Notes: generated from the sequence alone by a model not told the origin. A DNA stretch of 62,892 nucleotides from Mycoemilia scoparia (GCA_027575805.1 JANBPU010000095.1:1-62892), one strand, 5' to 3'. Shown: positions 9,945-21,874, numbered from the stretch's first letter. Numbers and translations are program-made.

Positions 9945-10045
9945 GCCAGCATTCGCAAGACCTTGTGCAAAAATGGGGCATCAGGAGTCAAGTGGCAAAT
10001 GACCTGTAGTTGGGCCAAAATCTGAGGACCCATTTCTGCCTACAG
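9945..10045 (+). repeat. Dispersed ~100-130-bp repeat, copy R3
   Basis: Contains GTTGGGCCAAAATCTGAGGA and CCCATTTCTGCC, matching R6 near 37880 closely and R1 in reverse orientation. It lies downstream of family copy 2, opposite in orientation to R4 on the upstream side of the same gene. Confidence 0.5.
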
Positions 10046-10099
10046 TATGGGCAAATATCACTAGTAAATTTTTGAACCCTTTTACAATGTGACTTTATA

Positions 10100-10282
10100 A
10101 CATATGCTTTACAATTCCCCCTTTTTATTAATTAGAAATAGAATAGAAAAACACTGCACAAATAACTACTATAAACAGCCAAAAATGATGGTCTCCAAAC
10201 AAATCACACTGTTTTATCACCATTGTATAGAATGTATCTGGCTGAGGTGGGAGCAGTGATTTGTTTGATTGTCTCTCTCCAA
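10100..10282 (-). terminator. Conserved 3' block of family copy 2
   Basis: Downstream (minus sense) of copy 2. Contains a minus-strand AATAAA at 10124-10129 and sequence shared with the 3' blocks of copies 1, 3, 4, 5 and 6 (an ATGCTTTA.AATTCCCC block, then TATAAACAGCCAAAAATGAT). Interpreted as the 3'-UTR and polyadenylation region. Confidence 0.55.
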
Positions 10283-10981
10283 TTACTTTGGGCAGAACAA
10301 ACTGCCCAAATTATTGATGCAATTCACCAAATTGACTGCTTCCCCATCTACATCAAAAGTTATAGCCTTGACAGAACCAGTGATATCAACAGGTTCACTA
10401 GCAATGCATTCATGAATTTTTTGAACAACATGGCTAGGGTTGACTGCATTGGCATTAGCTTTTGGATATTCTTCGAAGAAAGCTTCATAATTGGAAACAT
10501 TAATGACACCAAGGATTGGATCAACTATATCCTTGATTTGCCCAAACATGTTATAACATTCATCAAAAGTAACTCCATCTACTGGTCTTCCCAATATTGT
10601 CAAGTATCCATGAAGATCTAGAACAAGATATGTAGCAAAACACAGTTTCCATATACAAAGTACTTTTTCATGGTCCTTGCCACTAGCACTTTGATCAACC
10701 TTGAACAATACATTGTCAGGGTTGAGTTCCTTGGCCTGATCAATAAGTAACTGGGCAGCCTGCTTAATTTCAAGTGTCCATTTATTGATGTTTGTGTTCT
10801 CTGTCCAATTGGGTGATTTCTTAATGCCCATCAGTTTATCAGCAAGTTCTTGAGTAAGGCCAAGGGCATTGATATGACAAACATGTGAAAGGATTCTGAA
10901 CAGTATATCCTTTAAGTAAACTGTTGCCATGAGCAATGTGGCCTTATCAATGTTAGATAAGGTATCACTGGCAGATTGCAT
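10283..10981 (-). CDS. Unknown ~240-residue family, copy 2 (232 aa)
   Basis: Paralogue of the gene at 120-848. Its C-terminal ~40 residues are almost the same as copy 1 (DVDGEAVNLVNCINNLGSLF) and so is the WTLEIKQAAQLLIDQAKELN stretch, while the N-terminal 60 residues and the segment between the core and the C-terminus have diverged. The core reads KDHEKVLCIWKLCFATYLVL. This mosaic similarity suggests recombination or gene conversion between copies. The ATG aligns with the family start. Confidence 0.8.
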   Translation of the reverse strand: MQSASDTLSNIDKATLLMATVYLKDILFRILSHVCHINALGLTQELADKLMGIKKSPNWTENTNINKWTLEIKQAAQLLIDQAKELNPDNVLFKVDQSASGKDHEKVLCIWKLCFATYLVLDLHGYLTILGRPVDGVTFDECYNMFGQIKDIVDPILGVINVSNYEAFFEEYPKANANAVNPSHVVQKIHECIASEPVDITGSVKAITFDVDGEAVNLVNCINNLGSLFCPK

Positions 10982-11114
10982 GGTTGCTGAAGATGATCAA
11001 GCAAGGGAGGCTGTTGTTGGTTTGTGTGGGTGTTGGTCTATGTGGGTGTAGGTCTGAAGAGGGAATAGGTAGAAGCAATAGATAAAATTGGGTTTGGGAG
11101 AGGAACTTGGGGGG

Positions 11115-11122
11115 TTTATATA
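11115..11122 (-). promoter_or_regulatory. TATA box of family copy 2
   Basis: Minus-strand TATATAAA about 135 bp upstream of the ATG, in the same context as copy 1. The region 10982-11400 repeats the copy 1 promoter, including the two ~100-bp direct-repeat units. Confidence 0.6.
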
Positions 11123-11589
11123 GCATTTTGAAAGCATTTACAGGCTTGCCAAAAAAATTCTTTTTCAAAACATGTTTTTAGGGATTTTTATCACTTTATT
11201 TACAATGTAACCATTTAGACCATTGTCTTTGAATAAACAAAAATATCTTTTGGTCAAAATCAAAACCAAGCCACTAATTTTTGAAAGTATTTTTTAGGAA
11301 CTTTCATCACTTTATTCACATTGTAACCATTTAGACTATTGTCTTTAAATAAATAGAAATATTTTTTGAATAAAAGTATCAAATGGTCAATTTTTTGGCA
11401 AAAGATTGATTTTTGAAAAGAAATTTTATGCCCAAAAACGCTTTATAAACAGCTTATTTTGTTTTTATTCTAATTGATTATCAAATAATTCTGGTATATT
11501 TTATTTGTTTCTTGCTATGGAAAATATAAAATTCTACCAATACTAGGCATATAATCTCATCCATTTGGTTAAATTTCACTTGGGAGCAA

Positions 11590-11705
11590 ATCTATAGTAA
11601 GTAGAAAAGGACTCTCATCTGATTTTGTCCCAATCATCGGCTGTTTCATATGCAATTTTAAGGGACCTATTTGGTCTAAGGCCTTGTGAACTCTGACCGA
11701 ATAAG
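11590..11705 (-). repeat. Dispersed ~100-130-bp repeat, copy R4
   Basis: CTCATCTGATTTTGTCCCAA core and CTAAGGCCTTGTGAACTCTG end block. Lies about 0.6 kb upstream of family copy 2, in the same relation as R1 to copy 1. Confidence 0.5.
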
Positions 11706-11983
11706 TAGCCTGAATTGTTGGTGTTTGTATGCCAAAACTCTTATTCAAAACAAATTAGTCTCAAATGTGTGGTGATCAGATCATTGATCAAAATAAATAA
11801 AAAAATTTGAGTAGTAAAATTTCATAGTAGTGAGATGATTGTCAGGCAAAAAAAAATCCATAGTGCACATACATTTGCGTTATTCACACTTCTATCTAAA
11901 GCTTTTATTTGCTTCCTTATTTCATACAACCACACCACTATATTTACTACTACCCAATTTCAATTGGAATAAAACAAAAACAA

Positions 11984-13063
11984 ATGTCTGACGGAGAAAA
12001 TGCTTGGGACGAAGAATCATTGATTGGTGGTTCTTCATCGGAAGAAGAATACATTTTGGACGAAAGAAAGCCATGGCCCAAAAAGAAGAAGGCACAATCT
12101 AAAGAAGAAGATGATGATGATGGTGAAGATGAGGCACAACTCAACGACAGTGACGAAGAAACCGCTCTTGAATTAGCCGCTCTCGAACGCCTACAAAAAG
12201 AAAAAGAGGGTTCCACCCAACAGGAACCCAAAAAGAAAAAGTTTTTATACCTGGGCAACGTAATGGACGCACTTCGTGAAGAAATGGAACTAAAAGATTT
12301 ACCATGGATCGAAACCTGTGTAGTAGTCGCCAAGCCTCCACCCGCCGATTCAACCGAGATCAACCTCCAAACCGTCAACGTAAACGATGATCTAACCCGT
12401 GAATTGGCATTCTACAACCAAGCACTAGAGGCCGCCCAAATTGGAAAAGCCAACGTTGAATCCGCCGGAGTTCCTTTTAGTCGTCCTGACGACTATTTTG
12501 CCGAAATGGTCAAATCCGATGAACACATGCAAAGGATTCGCAAAAAGTTGCTCGAAGAACAAACTGCGATCAAGAACGCCGAGGAAGCAAAGAAACAGAG
12601 AATGCTAAAGAAGTATGGCAAAAAAATCCAACAGGAAAAATTAAAGGAACGCCAGGAACAAAAGAAGAAAATGCTGGATAAGATTGATTCGCTTAAGCAG
12701 AAGAAGAGTAATAATGGCGGAGGAAGTACTAGTATTGATGACTTCACTAACTTTGATGACCAGTTTGATTTTGAAGTTGGATCTGATAATGAAAATGCTG
12801 GTGGAAAGAAGAAAGGGGGTGCTGCTGCCGGTCCTGGCGGCAGGGGAAAGAAACCTCAGCCTAACGCTAAACGCCAAGTCAAGAACAAAAAATATGGTAT
12901 GGGCGGAAAGAAGCGCGGTCTTAAACGGAATACGTCCGATAGTACCAATGATATGGACGGATTTAGTCAGAAGAAGATGAAATCTGGTTCATTTGGTGGC
13001 GGAAAGAAGGGTGGTAAAGCCAAAAGACCAGGCAAATCTGCTAGACAAAAGATGCGTAGATAA
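11984..13063 (+). CDS. EBP2: rRNA-processing protein EBP2 (EBNA1BP2 family)
   Basis: 359-residue intronless gene. EBP2 is a nucleolar factor needed for 27S pre-rRNA processing and 60S subunit assembly. The family core is seen from about residue 85: FLYLGNVMDALREEMELKDL, PWIETCVV, then DDLTRELAFYNQALEAA and RPDDYFAEMVKSDEHMQRIR, followed by a highly charged coiled coil (KKLLEEQTAIKNAEEAKKQR) and a Gly/Lys-rich basic tail ending KSARQKMRR. The N-terminus is acidic, as in homologues. The frame is open 25 codons further upstream, but the methionine at 11984 (MSDGENAWDEE) is preferred because the upstream extension is hydrophobic/aromatic and not family-like. TAA stop at 13061. Confidence 0.93.
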   Translation: MSDGENAWDEESLIGGSSSEEEYILDERKPWPKKKKAQSKEEDDDDGEDEAQLNDSDEETALELAALERLQKEKEGSTQQEPKKKKFLYLGNVMDALREEMELKDLPWIETCVVVAKPPPADSTEINLQTVNVNDDLTRELAFYNQALEAAQIGKANVESAGVPFSRPDDYFAEMVKSDEHMQRIRKKLLEEQTAIKNAEEAKKQRMLKKYGKKIQQEKLKERQEQKKKMLDKIDSLKQKKSNNGGGSTSIDDFTNFDDQFDFEVGSDNENAGGKKKGGAAAGPGGRGKKPQPNAKRQVKNKKYGMGGKKRGLKRNTSDSTNDMDGFSQKKMKSGSFGGGKKGGKAKRPGKSARQKMRR

Positions 13064-15299
13064 TAACACTTTTGAGTCACTTTTGAAAGCTTACATACTA
13101 AATACACATTCAAACTCGGATTGAATTTTTTTATTGCCTTTTCCATTACTTTGTTGGTTGAGTAATAGTGTCATTGCCATAAACAATGCGGTTTATTAAA
13201 TGTATTGTTGCTGTTTGTAAACTGCTATAATTATTATTCCACTATCTTCCAAAAAATAAAATAAAGTCCCATAATCACACCACCCTTTAATAGCTATTGG
13301 CTTATCCAAATTCAATCCCAGCTATACCAAACAGATTCTTTAGGTATTTGTGGGCTTATACACTCTGAGAATCTCTTTTACACATTCAATAAGGGAACTC
13401 TCTTTTAATAGCCCCAAGAACAACTGGTAAATGCCATAATCTACGCCTATCTAGGCTTTTAACATGGTTGTAGAATACATTCATGTTTCGTGCCAACGAT
13501 AGGAACCGATTCTTGGTACATCGATCCATCCATCATATCAACCTTCTAAAAAACAAAAATAGATTAAAAATATGTATAGTGTGATGCAACAGTAGTAGAA
13601 GCCTGTGTCGCGCTCTGTATGTCGAAATGCAAATGAATCGACATTGATTGATCGAATTTTTTGGATGGCTATTGTGTATTGTGCTGTTCAGAGGCTTAAT
13701 AAATCAATGTCATGTGATGACATCGTTGCCCAGTTAAAAGTGAATATATTCAGAAAAATATCATGGAGATCGGGGTATTTGGATATTTTGATACGCAGTT
13801 TAAACTGACTCCATACACGTGATGATCTTGGTCAAACTTGCTTACAAAACAGAGAGCGATGTAGGATGGCTATTCATTTTGTTGTTATTGCAGTTGTAGT
13901 TGTTTCAAGAAATTACTAATACAAGCATTTTGAACATCATCAAGAATAGAATAGAAATGTGATAAAGGACTTTCCTGAAAGCCAAAGAAGAGACTATGCA
14001 TGTATACATACTTCTTCTTGCCACACTTCCTGTTATGGCTGTGATGCCTGAGATGCTTCTGAAGACTGAAAAAAGGCTTATCAAAATACATATATTCATC
14101 CATGGCGGCATATGTGTGTGGAAAAGGCAATTTGGAAGTTGAAAGCCAAAAAGTAGCAAGAGGGCTGCTATATCCATAATCGCACACACACACAGACATA
14201 AACCCACAAAGCGCTTTGTTAAAACATTAAAAGGAAAGATGTCAAAAGAAAGCAGAGTGGAAGGAGGAAGGGAAACAAACACTTCTCGCTACCATGATGA
14301 TTGTAGTTTAAAGAGCGATGTGGGACACCCCCAAAAAGGTTGTTACAAACGGTGATTACTAGCTAGGAAATGTGGTCTCCGAAGTATGGCACTTGCAGTT
14401 TACCTTTACTATTTAAGAAGGGGAGGCCCGGAATAATGGATGGCTGGAGAATGGGTTTTGTGGCGTGGCTGGGCGGTCAAGTTCCGGACGAGAGACCGAG
14501 TTGAACGATCGGTTTCCTAACTTGTAAAGCCTGGAGGCACAGTTATGTGGGTCTTAGTGTGGTTTGCATGCAGTAGTAGTGGTAGTTGTGCTGTCTAAAT
14601 GGCCACAGAGTCTAATGGGTAACTATCCGGCTGCAGTGCGGTGCGGCCAGAGAAAAGCATTAGAGAATTTCGGAGGAAGAGTAAGCCTAATATGGAATAA
14701 ACAAGCACTACAGGCCTTTTGGTAGATAGAGAGGTGCTTGCCGATTCCATTCTTTCGTCAAGATTAAAAATGTCAGTGCTTGGTGGTTTTGGTAGTGGTG
14801 AGGTTGAAAGCCACAATAGCAAGCTTTGTGACAATCTTTAGGAGTTTGAAATCCCACTCAGGACAGCAGCCCACACAGACATAATATATATGGGAAATAA
14901 AGCAAGTAAGAGCATCAGTATTGTTGCCAGAAAGTAGTGATACCCCGGAGCTCTTTCCAAAGAAGCTGCGCAATGAAAAAGACTATGAAAGAACTGAATA
15001 GGGAATGATCTAACTTTTGGGGCAGAACAAGCAAGAAGCGTTCTAAATAAATGTGTACTTCAATGTATAACAATCAGATATGTGTCACTCTCCTGAGAAG
15101 ATGTCCAGAGATACATCAATGGAGTAAGCAAGTGGGGACAGGCTGAAAAGAAAGGAGAGGGTAAGAGAAGAAGAGCTGGTTTACTTGCCATATAGTGCTT
15201 GCCGACCACAAAACCGGTTATGAGACGAGGCTCGTTTATTATAATAGTGGTATCGCTCCTTGTTCAGTTTCTTGTGTGAACGATTGAAAATAACCTTGC
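13064..15299. other. Long intergenic region, nothing recognised
   Basis: About 2.2 kb between EBP2 and the RAD6 promoter. The reading frames present (for example 13885-14282 on the minus strand) lack homology and regular coding character. No RNA gene could be recognised by eye. Confidence 0.35.
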
Positions 15300-16115
15300 A
15301 TATGTTAAATTGACACAACAATCAAACTCCTTACCTCCCTTCCATTTTCCCTAGACTCTCTTTTCCCTTTTCTCTCTTTTACATCTGATTTTCTGTGTTA
15401 TATATACTCTAAGTCTTCTCTCTCTACATTTCCTTGCTTTTCACCTTCATCTCCATTTTTAGCATCGACCCAAACTCCACTACTATAGCCGCAGTTAGCT
15501 TAGGCTCATTATATTTCCATTATTATTATTCTTCTTTTTTTAAGGTATTGGAATAAAGGCCTCTTTTGACTATACCCTATCCTTGTCCAATATAAGCTTT
15601 CTTGCTCACACACTCCACTCTGTATTTTTCTTTTTCATCAAAACCACAACGTCCACTCTTACATACCAAATTACATTATTGTCACATTTCTCTCTGAAAT
15701 TATTCCACCAAAGATAATTCTGCCTTAACCCATACTCACTCAACATTGCAAGCCCAACAAATATCCTAACTACAATCTCATACATCGCCAGCCCATTGCT
15801 ATTGATACTTATACCGCAAGAAAAAGAAAATACATAAATATTTTTTACTCTCTAATTCCCATTCCCATTATTATACACAATTCAAAAGAAATCCAACTAA
15901 ATATATAAATACACCAATAGCACCTGACTCTCCTCCACTATCCACTACATTTAACCAGTCTTCTACTCTCTTCTATCTCTCACCCCCCACACACAAACGA
16001 ACAAACATATCCCTGAGCCTATAAATTTATTTATTTATTTGCTTTTAAACCAATTCAAATCACAACCACCTCTATACAACACCATCTACCACTCCACACA
16101 AACACATAATACAAA
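15300..16115 (+). promoter_or_regulatory. Pyrimidine-rich upstream region of RAD6
   Basis: About 800 bp strongly enriched in C and T on the plus strand (e.g. CCTTACCTCCCTTCCATTTT and CTCTCTTTTC runs), ending in a CA-rich leader just before the ATG. CT-rich tracts are common before fungal housekeeping genes. No single TATA box or start could be assigned. Confidence 0.4.
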
Positions 16116-16568
16116 ATGTCAACACCAGCTCGTCGTCGTCTAATGCGCGATTTCAAGCGCCTGCAAAAAGATCCACCCGTCGGAATTTCAGGAGCACCCT
16201 GTGCCGACAATATAATGAAATGGAATGCCGTGATATTTGGACCTGCCGATACGCCCTTCGAAGACGGAACCTTCAAATTGGTTTTGGAATTCGAAGAGAC
16301 CTATCCTACAAAGCCGCCCAATGTCAAATTTGTGTCGAAAATATATCACCCCAATGTGTATATTTCTGGCGACATTTGCTTGGATATTTTACAAAATCGC
16401 TGGTCTCCTACTTATGATGTTGCGGCCATTTTGACTTCGATTCAAAGCTTGCTGCATGATCCTAATCCTAGCAGCCCTGCTAACGCCGAGGCTGCGGCGC
16501 TTTATAAAGATAACATTAAGGAGTACCAGAGAAGAGTTCGTGAGTCTGTTGAAGCTTCGTGGCAATAG
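16116..16568 (+). CDS. RAD6: Ubiquitin-conjugating enzyme E2, Rad6/Ubc2
   Basis: 150-residue intronless E2. Family features: [20 protein letters not shown] at the N-terminus, the HPN motif at residues 78-80, catalytic cysteine C88 in SGDICLDIL, and [20 protein letters not shown]. It ends VEASWQ, without the acidic tail of budding-yeast Rad6, like animal and many fungal orthologues. Rad6 works with RING E3s (Rad18, Bre1, Ubr1) in PCNA monoubiquitination, histone H2B ubiquitination and N-degron turnover. Length and start agree with the family. Confidence 0.96.
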   Translation: MSTPARRRLMRDFKRLQKDPPVGISGAPCADNIMKWNAVIFGPADTPFEDGTFKLVLEFEETYPTKPPNVKFVSKIYHPNVYISGDICLDILQNRWSPTYDVAAILTSIQSLLHDPNPSSPANAEAAALYKDNIKEYQRRVRESVEASWQ

Positions 16569-17310
16569 TAATAGTAATAATAATAATAATAATACTCGGA
16601 TTTTTCATTTGTATTGTTCTATTATATTACTATTGACGCTCTATTGGTTGTTTGATTATTGATTGATATATGATGGCAACGGTCGTTTGATACAACATAT
16701 AACGTAACTTTGATATAATGTGGTATATATGTTTGCTATATGATTTCTTTGTCAACGATCCGATACTATATGGCTTTATTTCATAAGTTATTCTTCTTCT
16801 GGCGATGTGAGAGTGAGATGGTAGAGGTAGTAGTTCGAGAGACATGAAGGTAAAGAGCCGCCAGAATAACAATGATACTAATAACCACAATGGCCACAAT
16901 TATTATAGCTACTTGGTTATGTATACATTTTTCGTCTTTTTCCTTTAACTCTTTCTCTCTCTCTCTCTATCTATCTCTATCTCACTCTCTCCTTTTCTCT
17001 TTCCTTTAAACTAAATATATTATTAGTTTTTGCTTTTCCTTTTTATTTCAGTGTGTATGTATACGAGTGACTTTTGGGATCCCAATTGTTTAGCATCTTC
17101 TAACTTAATAATTAAATATACCAGCCCACCACTATCTTTGGTTATTCGTATATTATATGTATATAGCCCGGAGGCTTATTGGTTGACTGACACTTGTATT
17201 ATCCAAACTGATAGCCAATATAAAATAGAATGGAAGGATTATAACAGCTAGGCTAGGAAAATTGTTGTTTGGATATGTGGTCAATGAATATGATGACGCA
17301 ACAGATCAAT
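16569..17310. other. Convergent intergenic region
   Basis: Lies between the 3' ends of RAD6 (plus) and the flavoprotein gene (minus). Contains a (TAA)n run just after the RAD6 stop and a CTCTCTCTCT/CTATCTATCT microsatellite at about 16950-16990. No gene recognised. Confidence 0.5.
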
Positions 17311-17937
17311 TTACTTTTTACCATTATGGAATTGAGCAACAACATCAGCAAAGCTGGATCCCTGGAACTCGGCAATACTCAATTCCTTTTCGGTAGGCAG
17401 CCTAGATCCATCGCCGTTAGCCACAGTGCCTGATCCATAGGCAGATCCGCCCACAACTTCAGTATTATCGCTCAGCGCCTTGTGGCCAAACCCAATGGGT
17501 ACATAGATCATACCATGATGGGCCATGGTGGTGAGGAAAGTAAAGGCAGTGGTTTCTTGGCCACCGTGTTGACTACCAGTCGAAAAGAACATGCCGGCCA
17601 TTTTGTTGCGAAGCGCTCCTTGGGCCCACAGTCCACCGGTTTGGTCCCAGAAGGCACGAACCTGGGCGGGCTGGTTGCCGTATCTGGTGGGGATGCCGAA
17701 TAGGAAGGCATCGGCGTTGACCATGTCCTTGGGGTGGAGAACTGGGACGTCGCTGGCCTTGGCTGGGGCCTTCATTAGTCCAAGGACTTCATCGCTTAGA
17801 GTTTCTTTGACCTGGAAGAGATGGGCATCGACTTTGCCGGTGCTTTGGAGGCCTTTCATTACCTCGTGGGCCATTCGTTGGATATGGCCGTACATGGAGT
17901 AGTAGACTACATAGACGACTGGCTTAACAGGGCTCAT
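17311..17937 (-). CDS. NAD(P)H:quinone oxidoreductase, WrbA type (Pst2/Ycp4/Obr1 family)
   Basis: 208-residue flavodoxin-fold protein, intronless. WrbA-type enzymes bind FMN and reduce quinones by two electrons, protecting against redox cycling; fungal members are often cytosolic or associated with eisosomes/membranes. Seen in the sequence: the FMN phosphate-binding loop near the N-terminus (YYSMYGHIQRMA), the P-T-R-Y-G-N motif with FWDQTGGLWAQGAL, the STGSQHGGQETT loop and a C-terminal SYG-like segment (GGSAYGSGTV). Start at 17937 matches the usual family N-terminus. Paralogues are common in fungi, so a precise symbol is not assigned. Confidence 0.93.
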   Translation of the reverse strand: MSPVKPVVYVVYYSMYGHIQRMAHEVMKGLQSTGKVDAHLFQVKETLSDEVLGLMKAPAKASDVPVLHPKDMVNADAFLFGIPTRYGNQPAQVRAFWDQTGGLWAQGALRNKMAGMFFSTGSQHGGQETTAFTFLTTMAHHGMIYVPIGFGHKALSDNTEVVGGSAYGSGTVANGDGSRLPTEKELSIAEFQGSSFADVVAQFHNGKK

Positions 17938-19921
17938 TGCTGGTTAGTTGTTTAGGGGTTTGAGACTATTGATAAAGATGATAGCAGAGAAGACAGAGTT
18001 AGCCAACAAAGCTCAAAGCACAAGTGGTGGTAGATAGAGGTATGTTTTAACTCTATTTATGAACGAGCAAGAACAGAGAGACAAATAGGAAGTTACCTTT
18101 GTTAATACAAAAGACAAGTCTTGGTGGCAGAGTTGAAAAGTATAAATAGAAGTATGTAAGCAAAGTGAAATAAAGGGAAAGCCAATGGCTTTTATATAGG
18201 AATGTGTATCGAAATGAAAACCCCTGACCCTCATCTCTCTGATATCCAGAAATCGCATTTATAAGGGATTAGAAATTCCTCATGTTTCATGCCACGTTGG
18301 GAATGCGTGTGAACACAACTACTCCAGCCAGTACAACGGTTGCATACCATGCATATCCAGCCATTCAAGCCTACGCCTGTCCTCATGATTAGTAAAGTGC
18401 TAGAGCGACACTACTGCTTAATGTTATGCTCGATCCATCATTTTTCCTGGTCTAAAATCAATAGACTAGTAGCAGCAGCAGCAGCGAATGTGGGCAGTTC
18501 TGATGCGACAGATTTTTCAAGACTCCATTAACAAACTCAGATATTTGTATATCATAACATGGCGGCTATTTTCACAGGCGGCTATATAAGTGTTGTTTAT
18601 ATCTTTTTTTGGGAGTTTCTATAAGCCCTATCTTTTTAATTTGGACCTTTAAACATACCCCACTTCATTCCATCATCATCGTCATCGTCATCATCAAGAT
18701 CGTCACCAGATTGGACCCAAAAAACCAGAGAGAGAGCAAGTAAGCCAGTTTTATCTAATCGTTTGAAATGGTCATTGCTTTTATCAGTTAAGAAAATGGC
18801 CGATAGAAGTTGTTGCATTAATAAGACGATGACCAATAATATTTGGGCGAGAGTGCAAGCCAAAATTGTGAATCGAAATAATCCACTGATGATGATGATT
18901 GAATGAGTAATTTAAATGCTAGAGCCACAAAGCCGGGCTCCTTGAATCTGTTTGAATTTCTCTCATAAAGTTTTTTACTACCTCTACCCCCCAAAAAAAC
19001 TTGGAATCTCCTCTTTATTATTGTTCTCGTGAACAATAACTACCGATATATAAACTCAAAAGGCTTTTCATAGATCCGCATGACTTTCTTTGATCTCTCT
19101 TCCACCACCAACACCTCCTCAGCTACTTCTTTATGGTCATTCTATGCAAAACAATGCAATGAGAACTTCATAGTAATAGCCACAAAAGCAACGATGATAT
19201 CATGCCAATGAGTGATGCTATTTATGGCATTTCAAAGAAACTGGCATGTTCTTTATTTTACAACATGACACCTACCGCAATAGCCTAACCTTCAAGATTG
19301 TGCTCCTTCATGCCCAGACAAACAAAAAAGGAATGCATGATTTAGACAAGTTTTAAAGTTGTCAAATGTGGCATAAATCCTGAAATCACAAAGACATTTT
19401 ATCGCCATTTTTTGTAGTTCACTATTATTTTGGGCTTCTCTTGTCTAAAGTTTAAGAATTTTGAACATTCCAATAGCAGTAACAGCGGCAGCAAAGATGC
19501 ATATGGGTACACACATATAGGCCTGTAGCTATGTTGCTAAAGGTCGACAGAAAGAGTGTCAGGACTAGGCTTGATTTACACATGAATACTCAATAGTTTG
19601 CATATGCAATATTTCTGATATTTTATTGGCGAAAAAGAATGAATGGTATAATGAGTTTATTTCAGTTGGGTAAAAAGATTCCTTTGATGTCAGAAAGGGG
19701 GAGGGGAGGGGGAATAAATCACTATGTCAAACATATATATATATATATAAACCAATCGATAAGAAGAAAAGTGCCTTAAGTAGGTTATTTATAGGTCAAT
19801 ATTCATATTTTTTGCAATAGTGGGTGCGTATGCGGCAGATCGTTGCTTCACCATAGTACAACATGCTTAACACATTTGACACCGTTTTTCAAAATGAGGT
19901 TATAATACTTGTGGGGAGGGG
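17938..19921. other. Long intergenic region, nothing recognised
   Basis: About 2 kb between the flavoprotein gene and P450-1. Holds short repeats: (AGC)n near 18473, a (CAT/CGT)n run at 18667-18694 and (TA)n at 19733-19749. Open frames on the minus strand near 18636-19036 lack ATG starts or homology. Confidence 0.4.
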
Positions 19922-19932
19922 TGTATATAAAT
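19922..19932 (+). promoter_or_regulatory. TATA box of P450-1
   Basis: GTATATAAATAG context about 115 bp before the ATG at 20044; a similar TTTATAAACAGCC box precedes P450-3 near 32404. Confidence 0.5.
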
Positions 19933-20043
19933 AGCCTGGAATTTCTCCAGCTATTTCAATTGGCTTATCAACATACTTTTTCTCAATTCTTTTTTGTATA
20001 TTATACGGAAACATTCACAACTAATTTTATATACCTTCAGCAA

Positions 20044-21836
20044 ATGTTTGCCATTATCGGCTATTTAAGATCACTTTTTATTCAAGCTGCAGAAGGTGAT
20101 ATTGGTAGTGTTTATTCTTATGAATCGATATTTCCATCCCAGAATGCAGTCTTTTCAGTAATAGCAAGCATCGCTGGCGGCATTTTAGTATCTAGGGTAA
20201 CTATATGGCCAATTTCTATCATCACCTCTCTTTCATAAAACAGCCATATATCCAAGCAGATAATTGTTGTGCTATAACAGCCTGGGCCTGCTCATTACAT
20301 GTGTTTATATTTCTGTGATCATAGGTCATCTACAACATTTACTTTTCGCCGCTCTCTAAATACCCTGGGAGTATCATCGACAAAGCTCTTGAAATCTCAC
20401 TGGTATATCGATTTATCAGCGGCCCAATTCCGCTACACTTTCTCAAGCAACACCAGAAATATGGCCAATATGTCAGAGTCGGTCCTAACCAAATTTCGAT
20501 TGACAACATCGAAGATTGCAAAAAGATTCTAAAGTCTCATCGCTTTACTAAAACCATGATTCATAATGTCAGAGTATTTGGCGAACAAAATACATTTACC
20601 ACCAACGATCCCGAGGTTAACAAGGTCAGAAGAAGACTCATGAAGCCCGCGTATACCACTACACATGTCGCAAAGATGGAGAATGCAATCTTGGAAGCTG
20701 GCCCAATGTCATACAAGAGAAAAATTGACGAAGCGATCCAAAACAGCAAAGACAAATCCTCTGGTGGAGTTGCAACGATAAACTATATCGACTGGTTTCA
20801 CTATATGGCTTTCGACGTAATTGGAGAGCTTGCATTTGGCCAAAGTTTCGATATGCTTCAACGTGGTGACTACATGATGCTTGACGGAATAAAAGCAATG
20901 AGTGTGATTGGCATCTTTGAAATATTCATGCCAAATCTATCCAAACTCAAAAAGCTTGTAGTTCCATGGCTAGTCAAAGATGTTGATCGACTTATGAGCT
21001 TTGCCAAAAGCGTTATTAGCAAAAGAATTGAACAGACAATGTTGAATGGTGGCAAGGCAGTTCGTCAAGATACTTTGCAAGTGTTTATTGATGCTGTAGA
21101 TGCCGAGGCTGGCAAAGGGATGAATGCAAAGCAGGCAACAGCAGAGCTGGCTCTTCAACTGTTTGCCGGTACCGATACAGCCAGCAATACTCTATCATGG
21201 ACAATGTTCTTGTTGATGGTCTATCCTGAGGTTTACGATAAAGTCTGTAAGGAGATTCGCGCTACTTATCCCGACAGATCCAAGCCTATTACTTATACCG
21301 ATGGATTATCCAAACTGCCTTATCTGGAAGCCGTTTTGTATGAGTCAATGAGATTTTTACCAACAACTGCAGCTAGCTTAACCAGATTGGTTCCCAGCTC
21401 CGGGGTTGAATTATCTAACGGCCAGTTTCTACCTGGCGGAACTGAAGTCTTTATTCCAATTTACAGCATTCAACATAACGAAAAGCTCTGGAAAAACCAC
21501 CACGTATTCAATCCCGAGAGATTCATGGTCAACGAATTCAATAGCACTGAAGACGTGGAAACAAGAAAAAAGAATCTTTTTGCATTTTCATCAGGAGTTA
21601 GGATATGTCCAGGTCGTAATCTGGCGCGGTGTGAAATGTTCATGACATTGGCAAATTTGCTGAGAGACTATGATTTTTGGCTTCCAGAGGATATGCCGTA
21701 TGGTCCGGATGTCATTGAAAAAAAAACTGGCCAGCCAAAGATTATTCCAGCATTTTTCGGAATTACGTATTCACCAAAAAATCCAAAAAAGAATGGATGG
21801 ATATGTGTCAAACATCACAACTTTACTAGTGTTTAA
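20044..21836 (+). CDS. Cytochrome P450-1 (554 aa)
   Basis: Two exons: 20044-20196 and 20325-21836, with a phase-0 intron (GTAACT...CATAG, 128 nt) directly after the N-terminal membrane anchor (SVIASIAGGILVS). Joined, the protein reads ...ILVSR|VIYNIYFSPLSKYPGS, a normal anchor-to-proline-hinge transition for a microsomal P450. P450 landmarks: I-helix AGTDTAS, K-helix E-S-M-R (ExxR), and the heme loop FSSGVRICPGRNL with the cysteine ligand at residue 479. It is a monooxygenase needing a CPR partner; the substrate is unknown. Closest relative in the window is P450-3, which shares the first intron position. An AATAAA lies 33 bp after the stop. Confidence 0.93.
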
Positions 21837-21868
21837 CCTGTTTATTTGTTTGTATAAATACATTTATG

Positions 21869-21874
21869 AATAAA
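21869..21874 (+). terminator. Poly(A) signal of P450-1
   Basis: AATAAA 33 bp downstream of the stop codon at 21836. Confidence 0.5.

Noticed and set aside
9945..11705. Family cassette as a transposon with terminal inverted repeats (R3 and R4 around copy 2)
   Set aside because: The flanking repeats are inverted around copy 2 but direct around copy 5, are missing or unrecognised around copies 3 and 4, and one copy is solo, so they do not define element ends.
18636..18863. 75-codon minus frame with a hydrophobic start and an Asp run
   Set aside because: Opens at TTG, not ATG; the Asp run is a CAT/CGT microsatellite; no other evidence.
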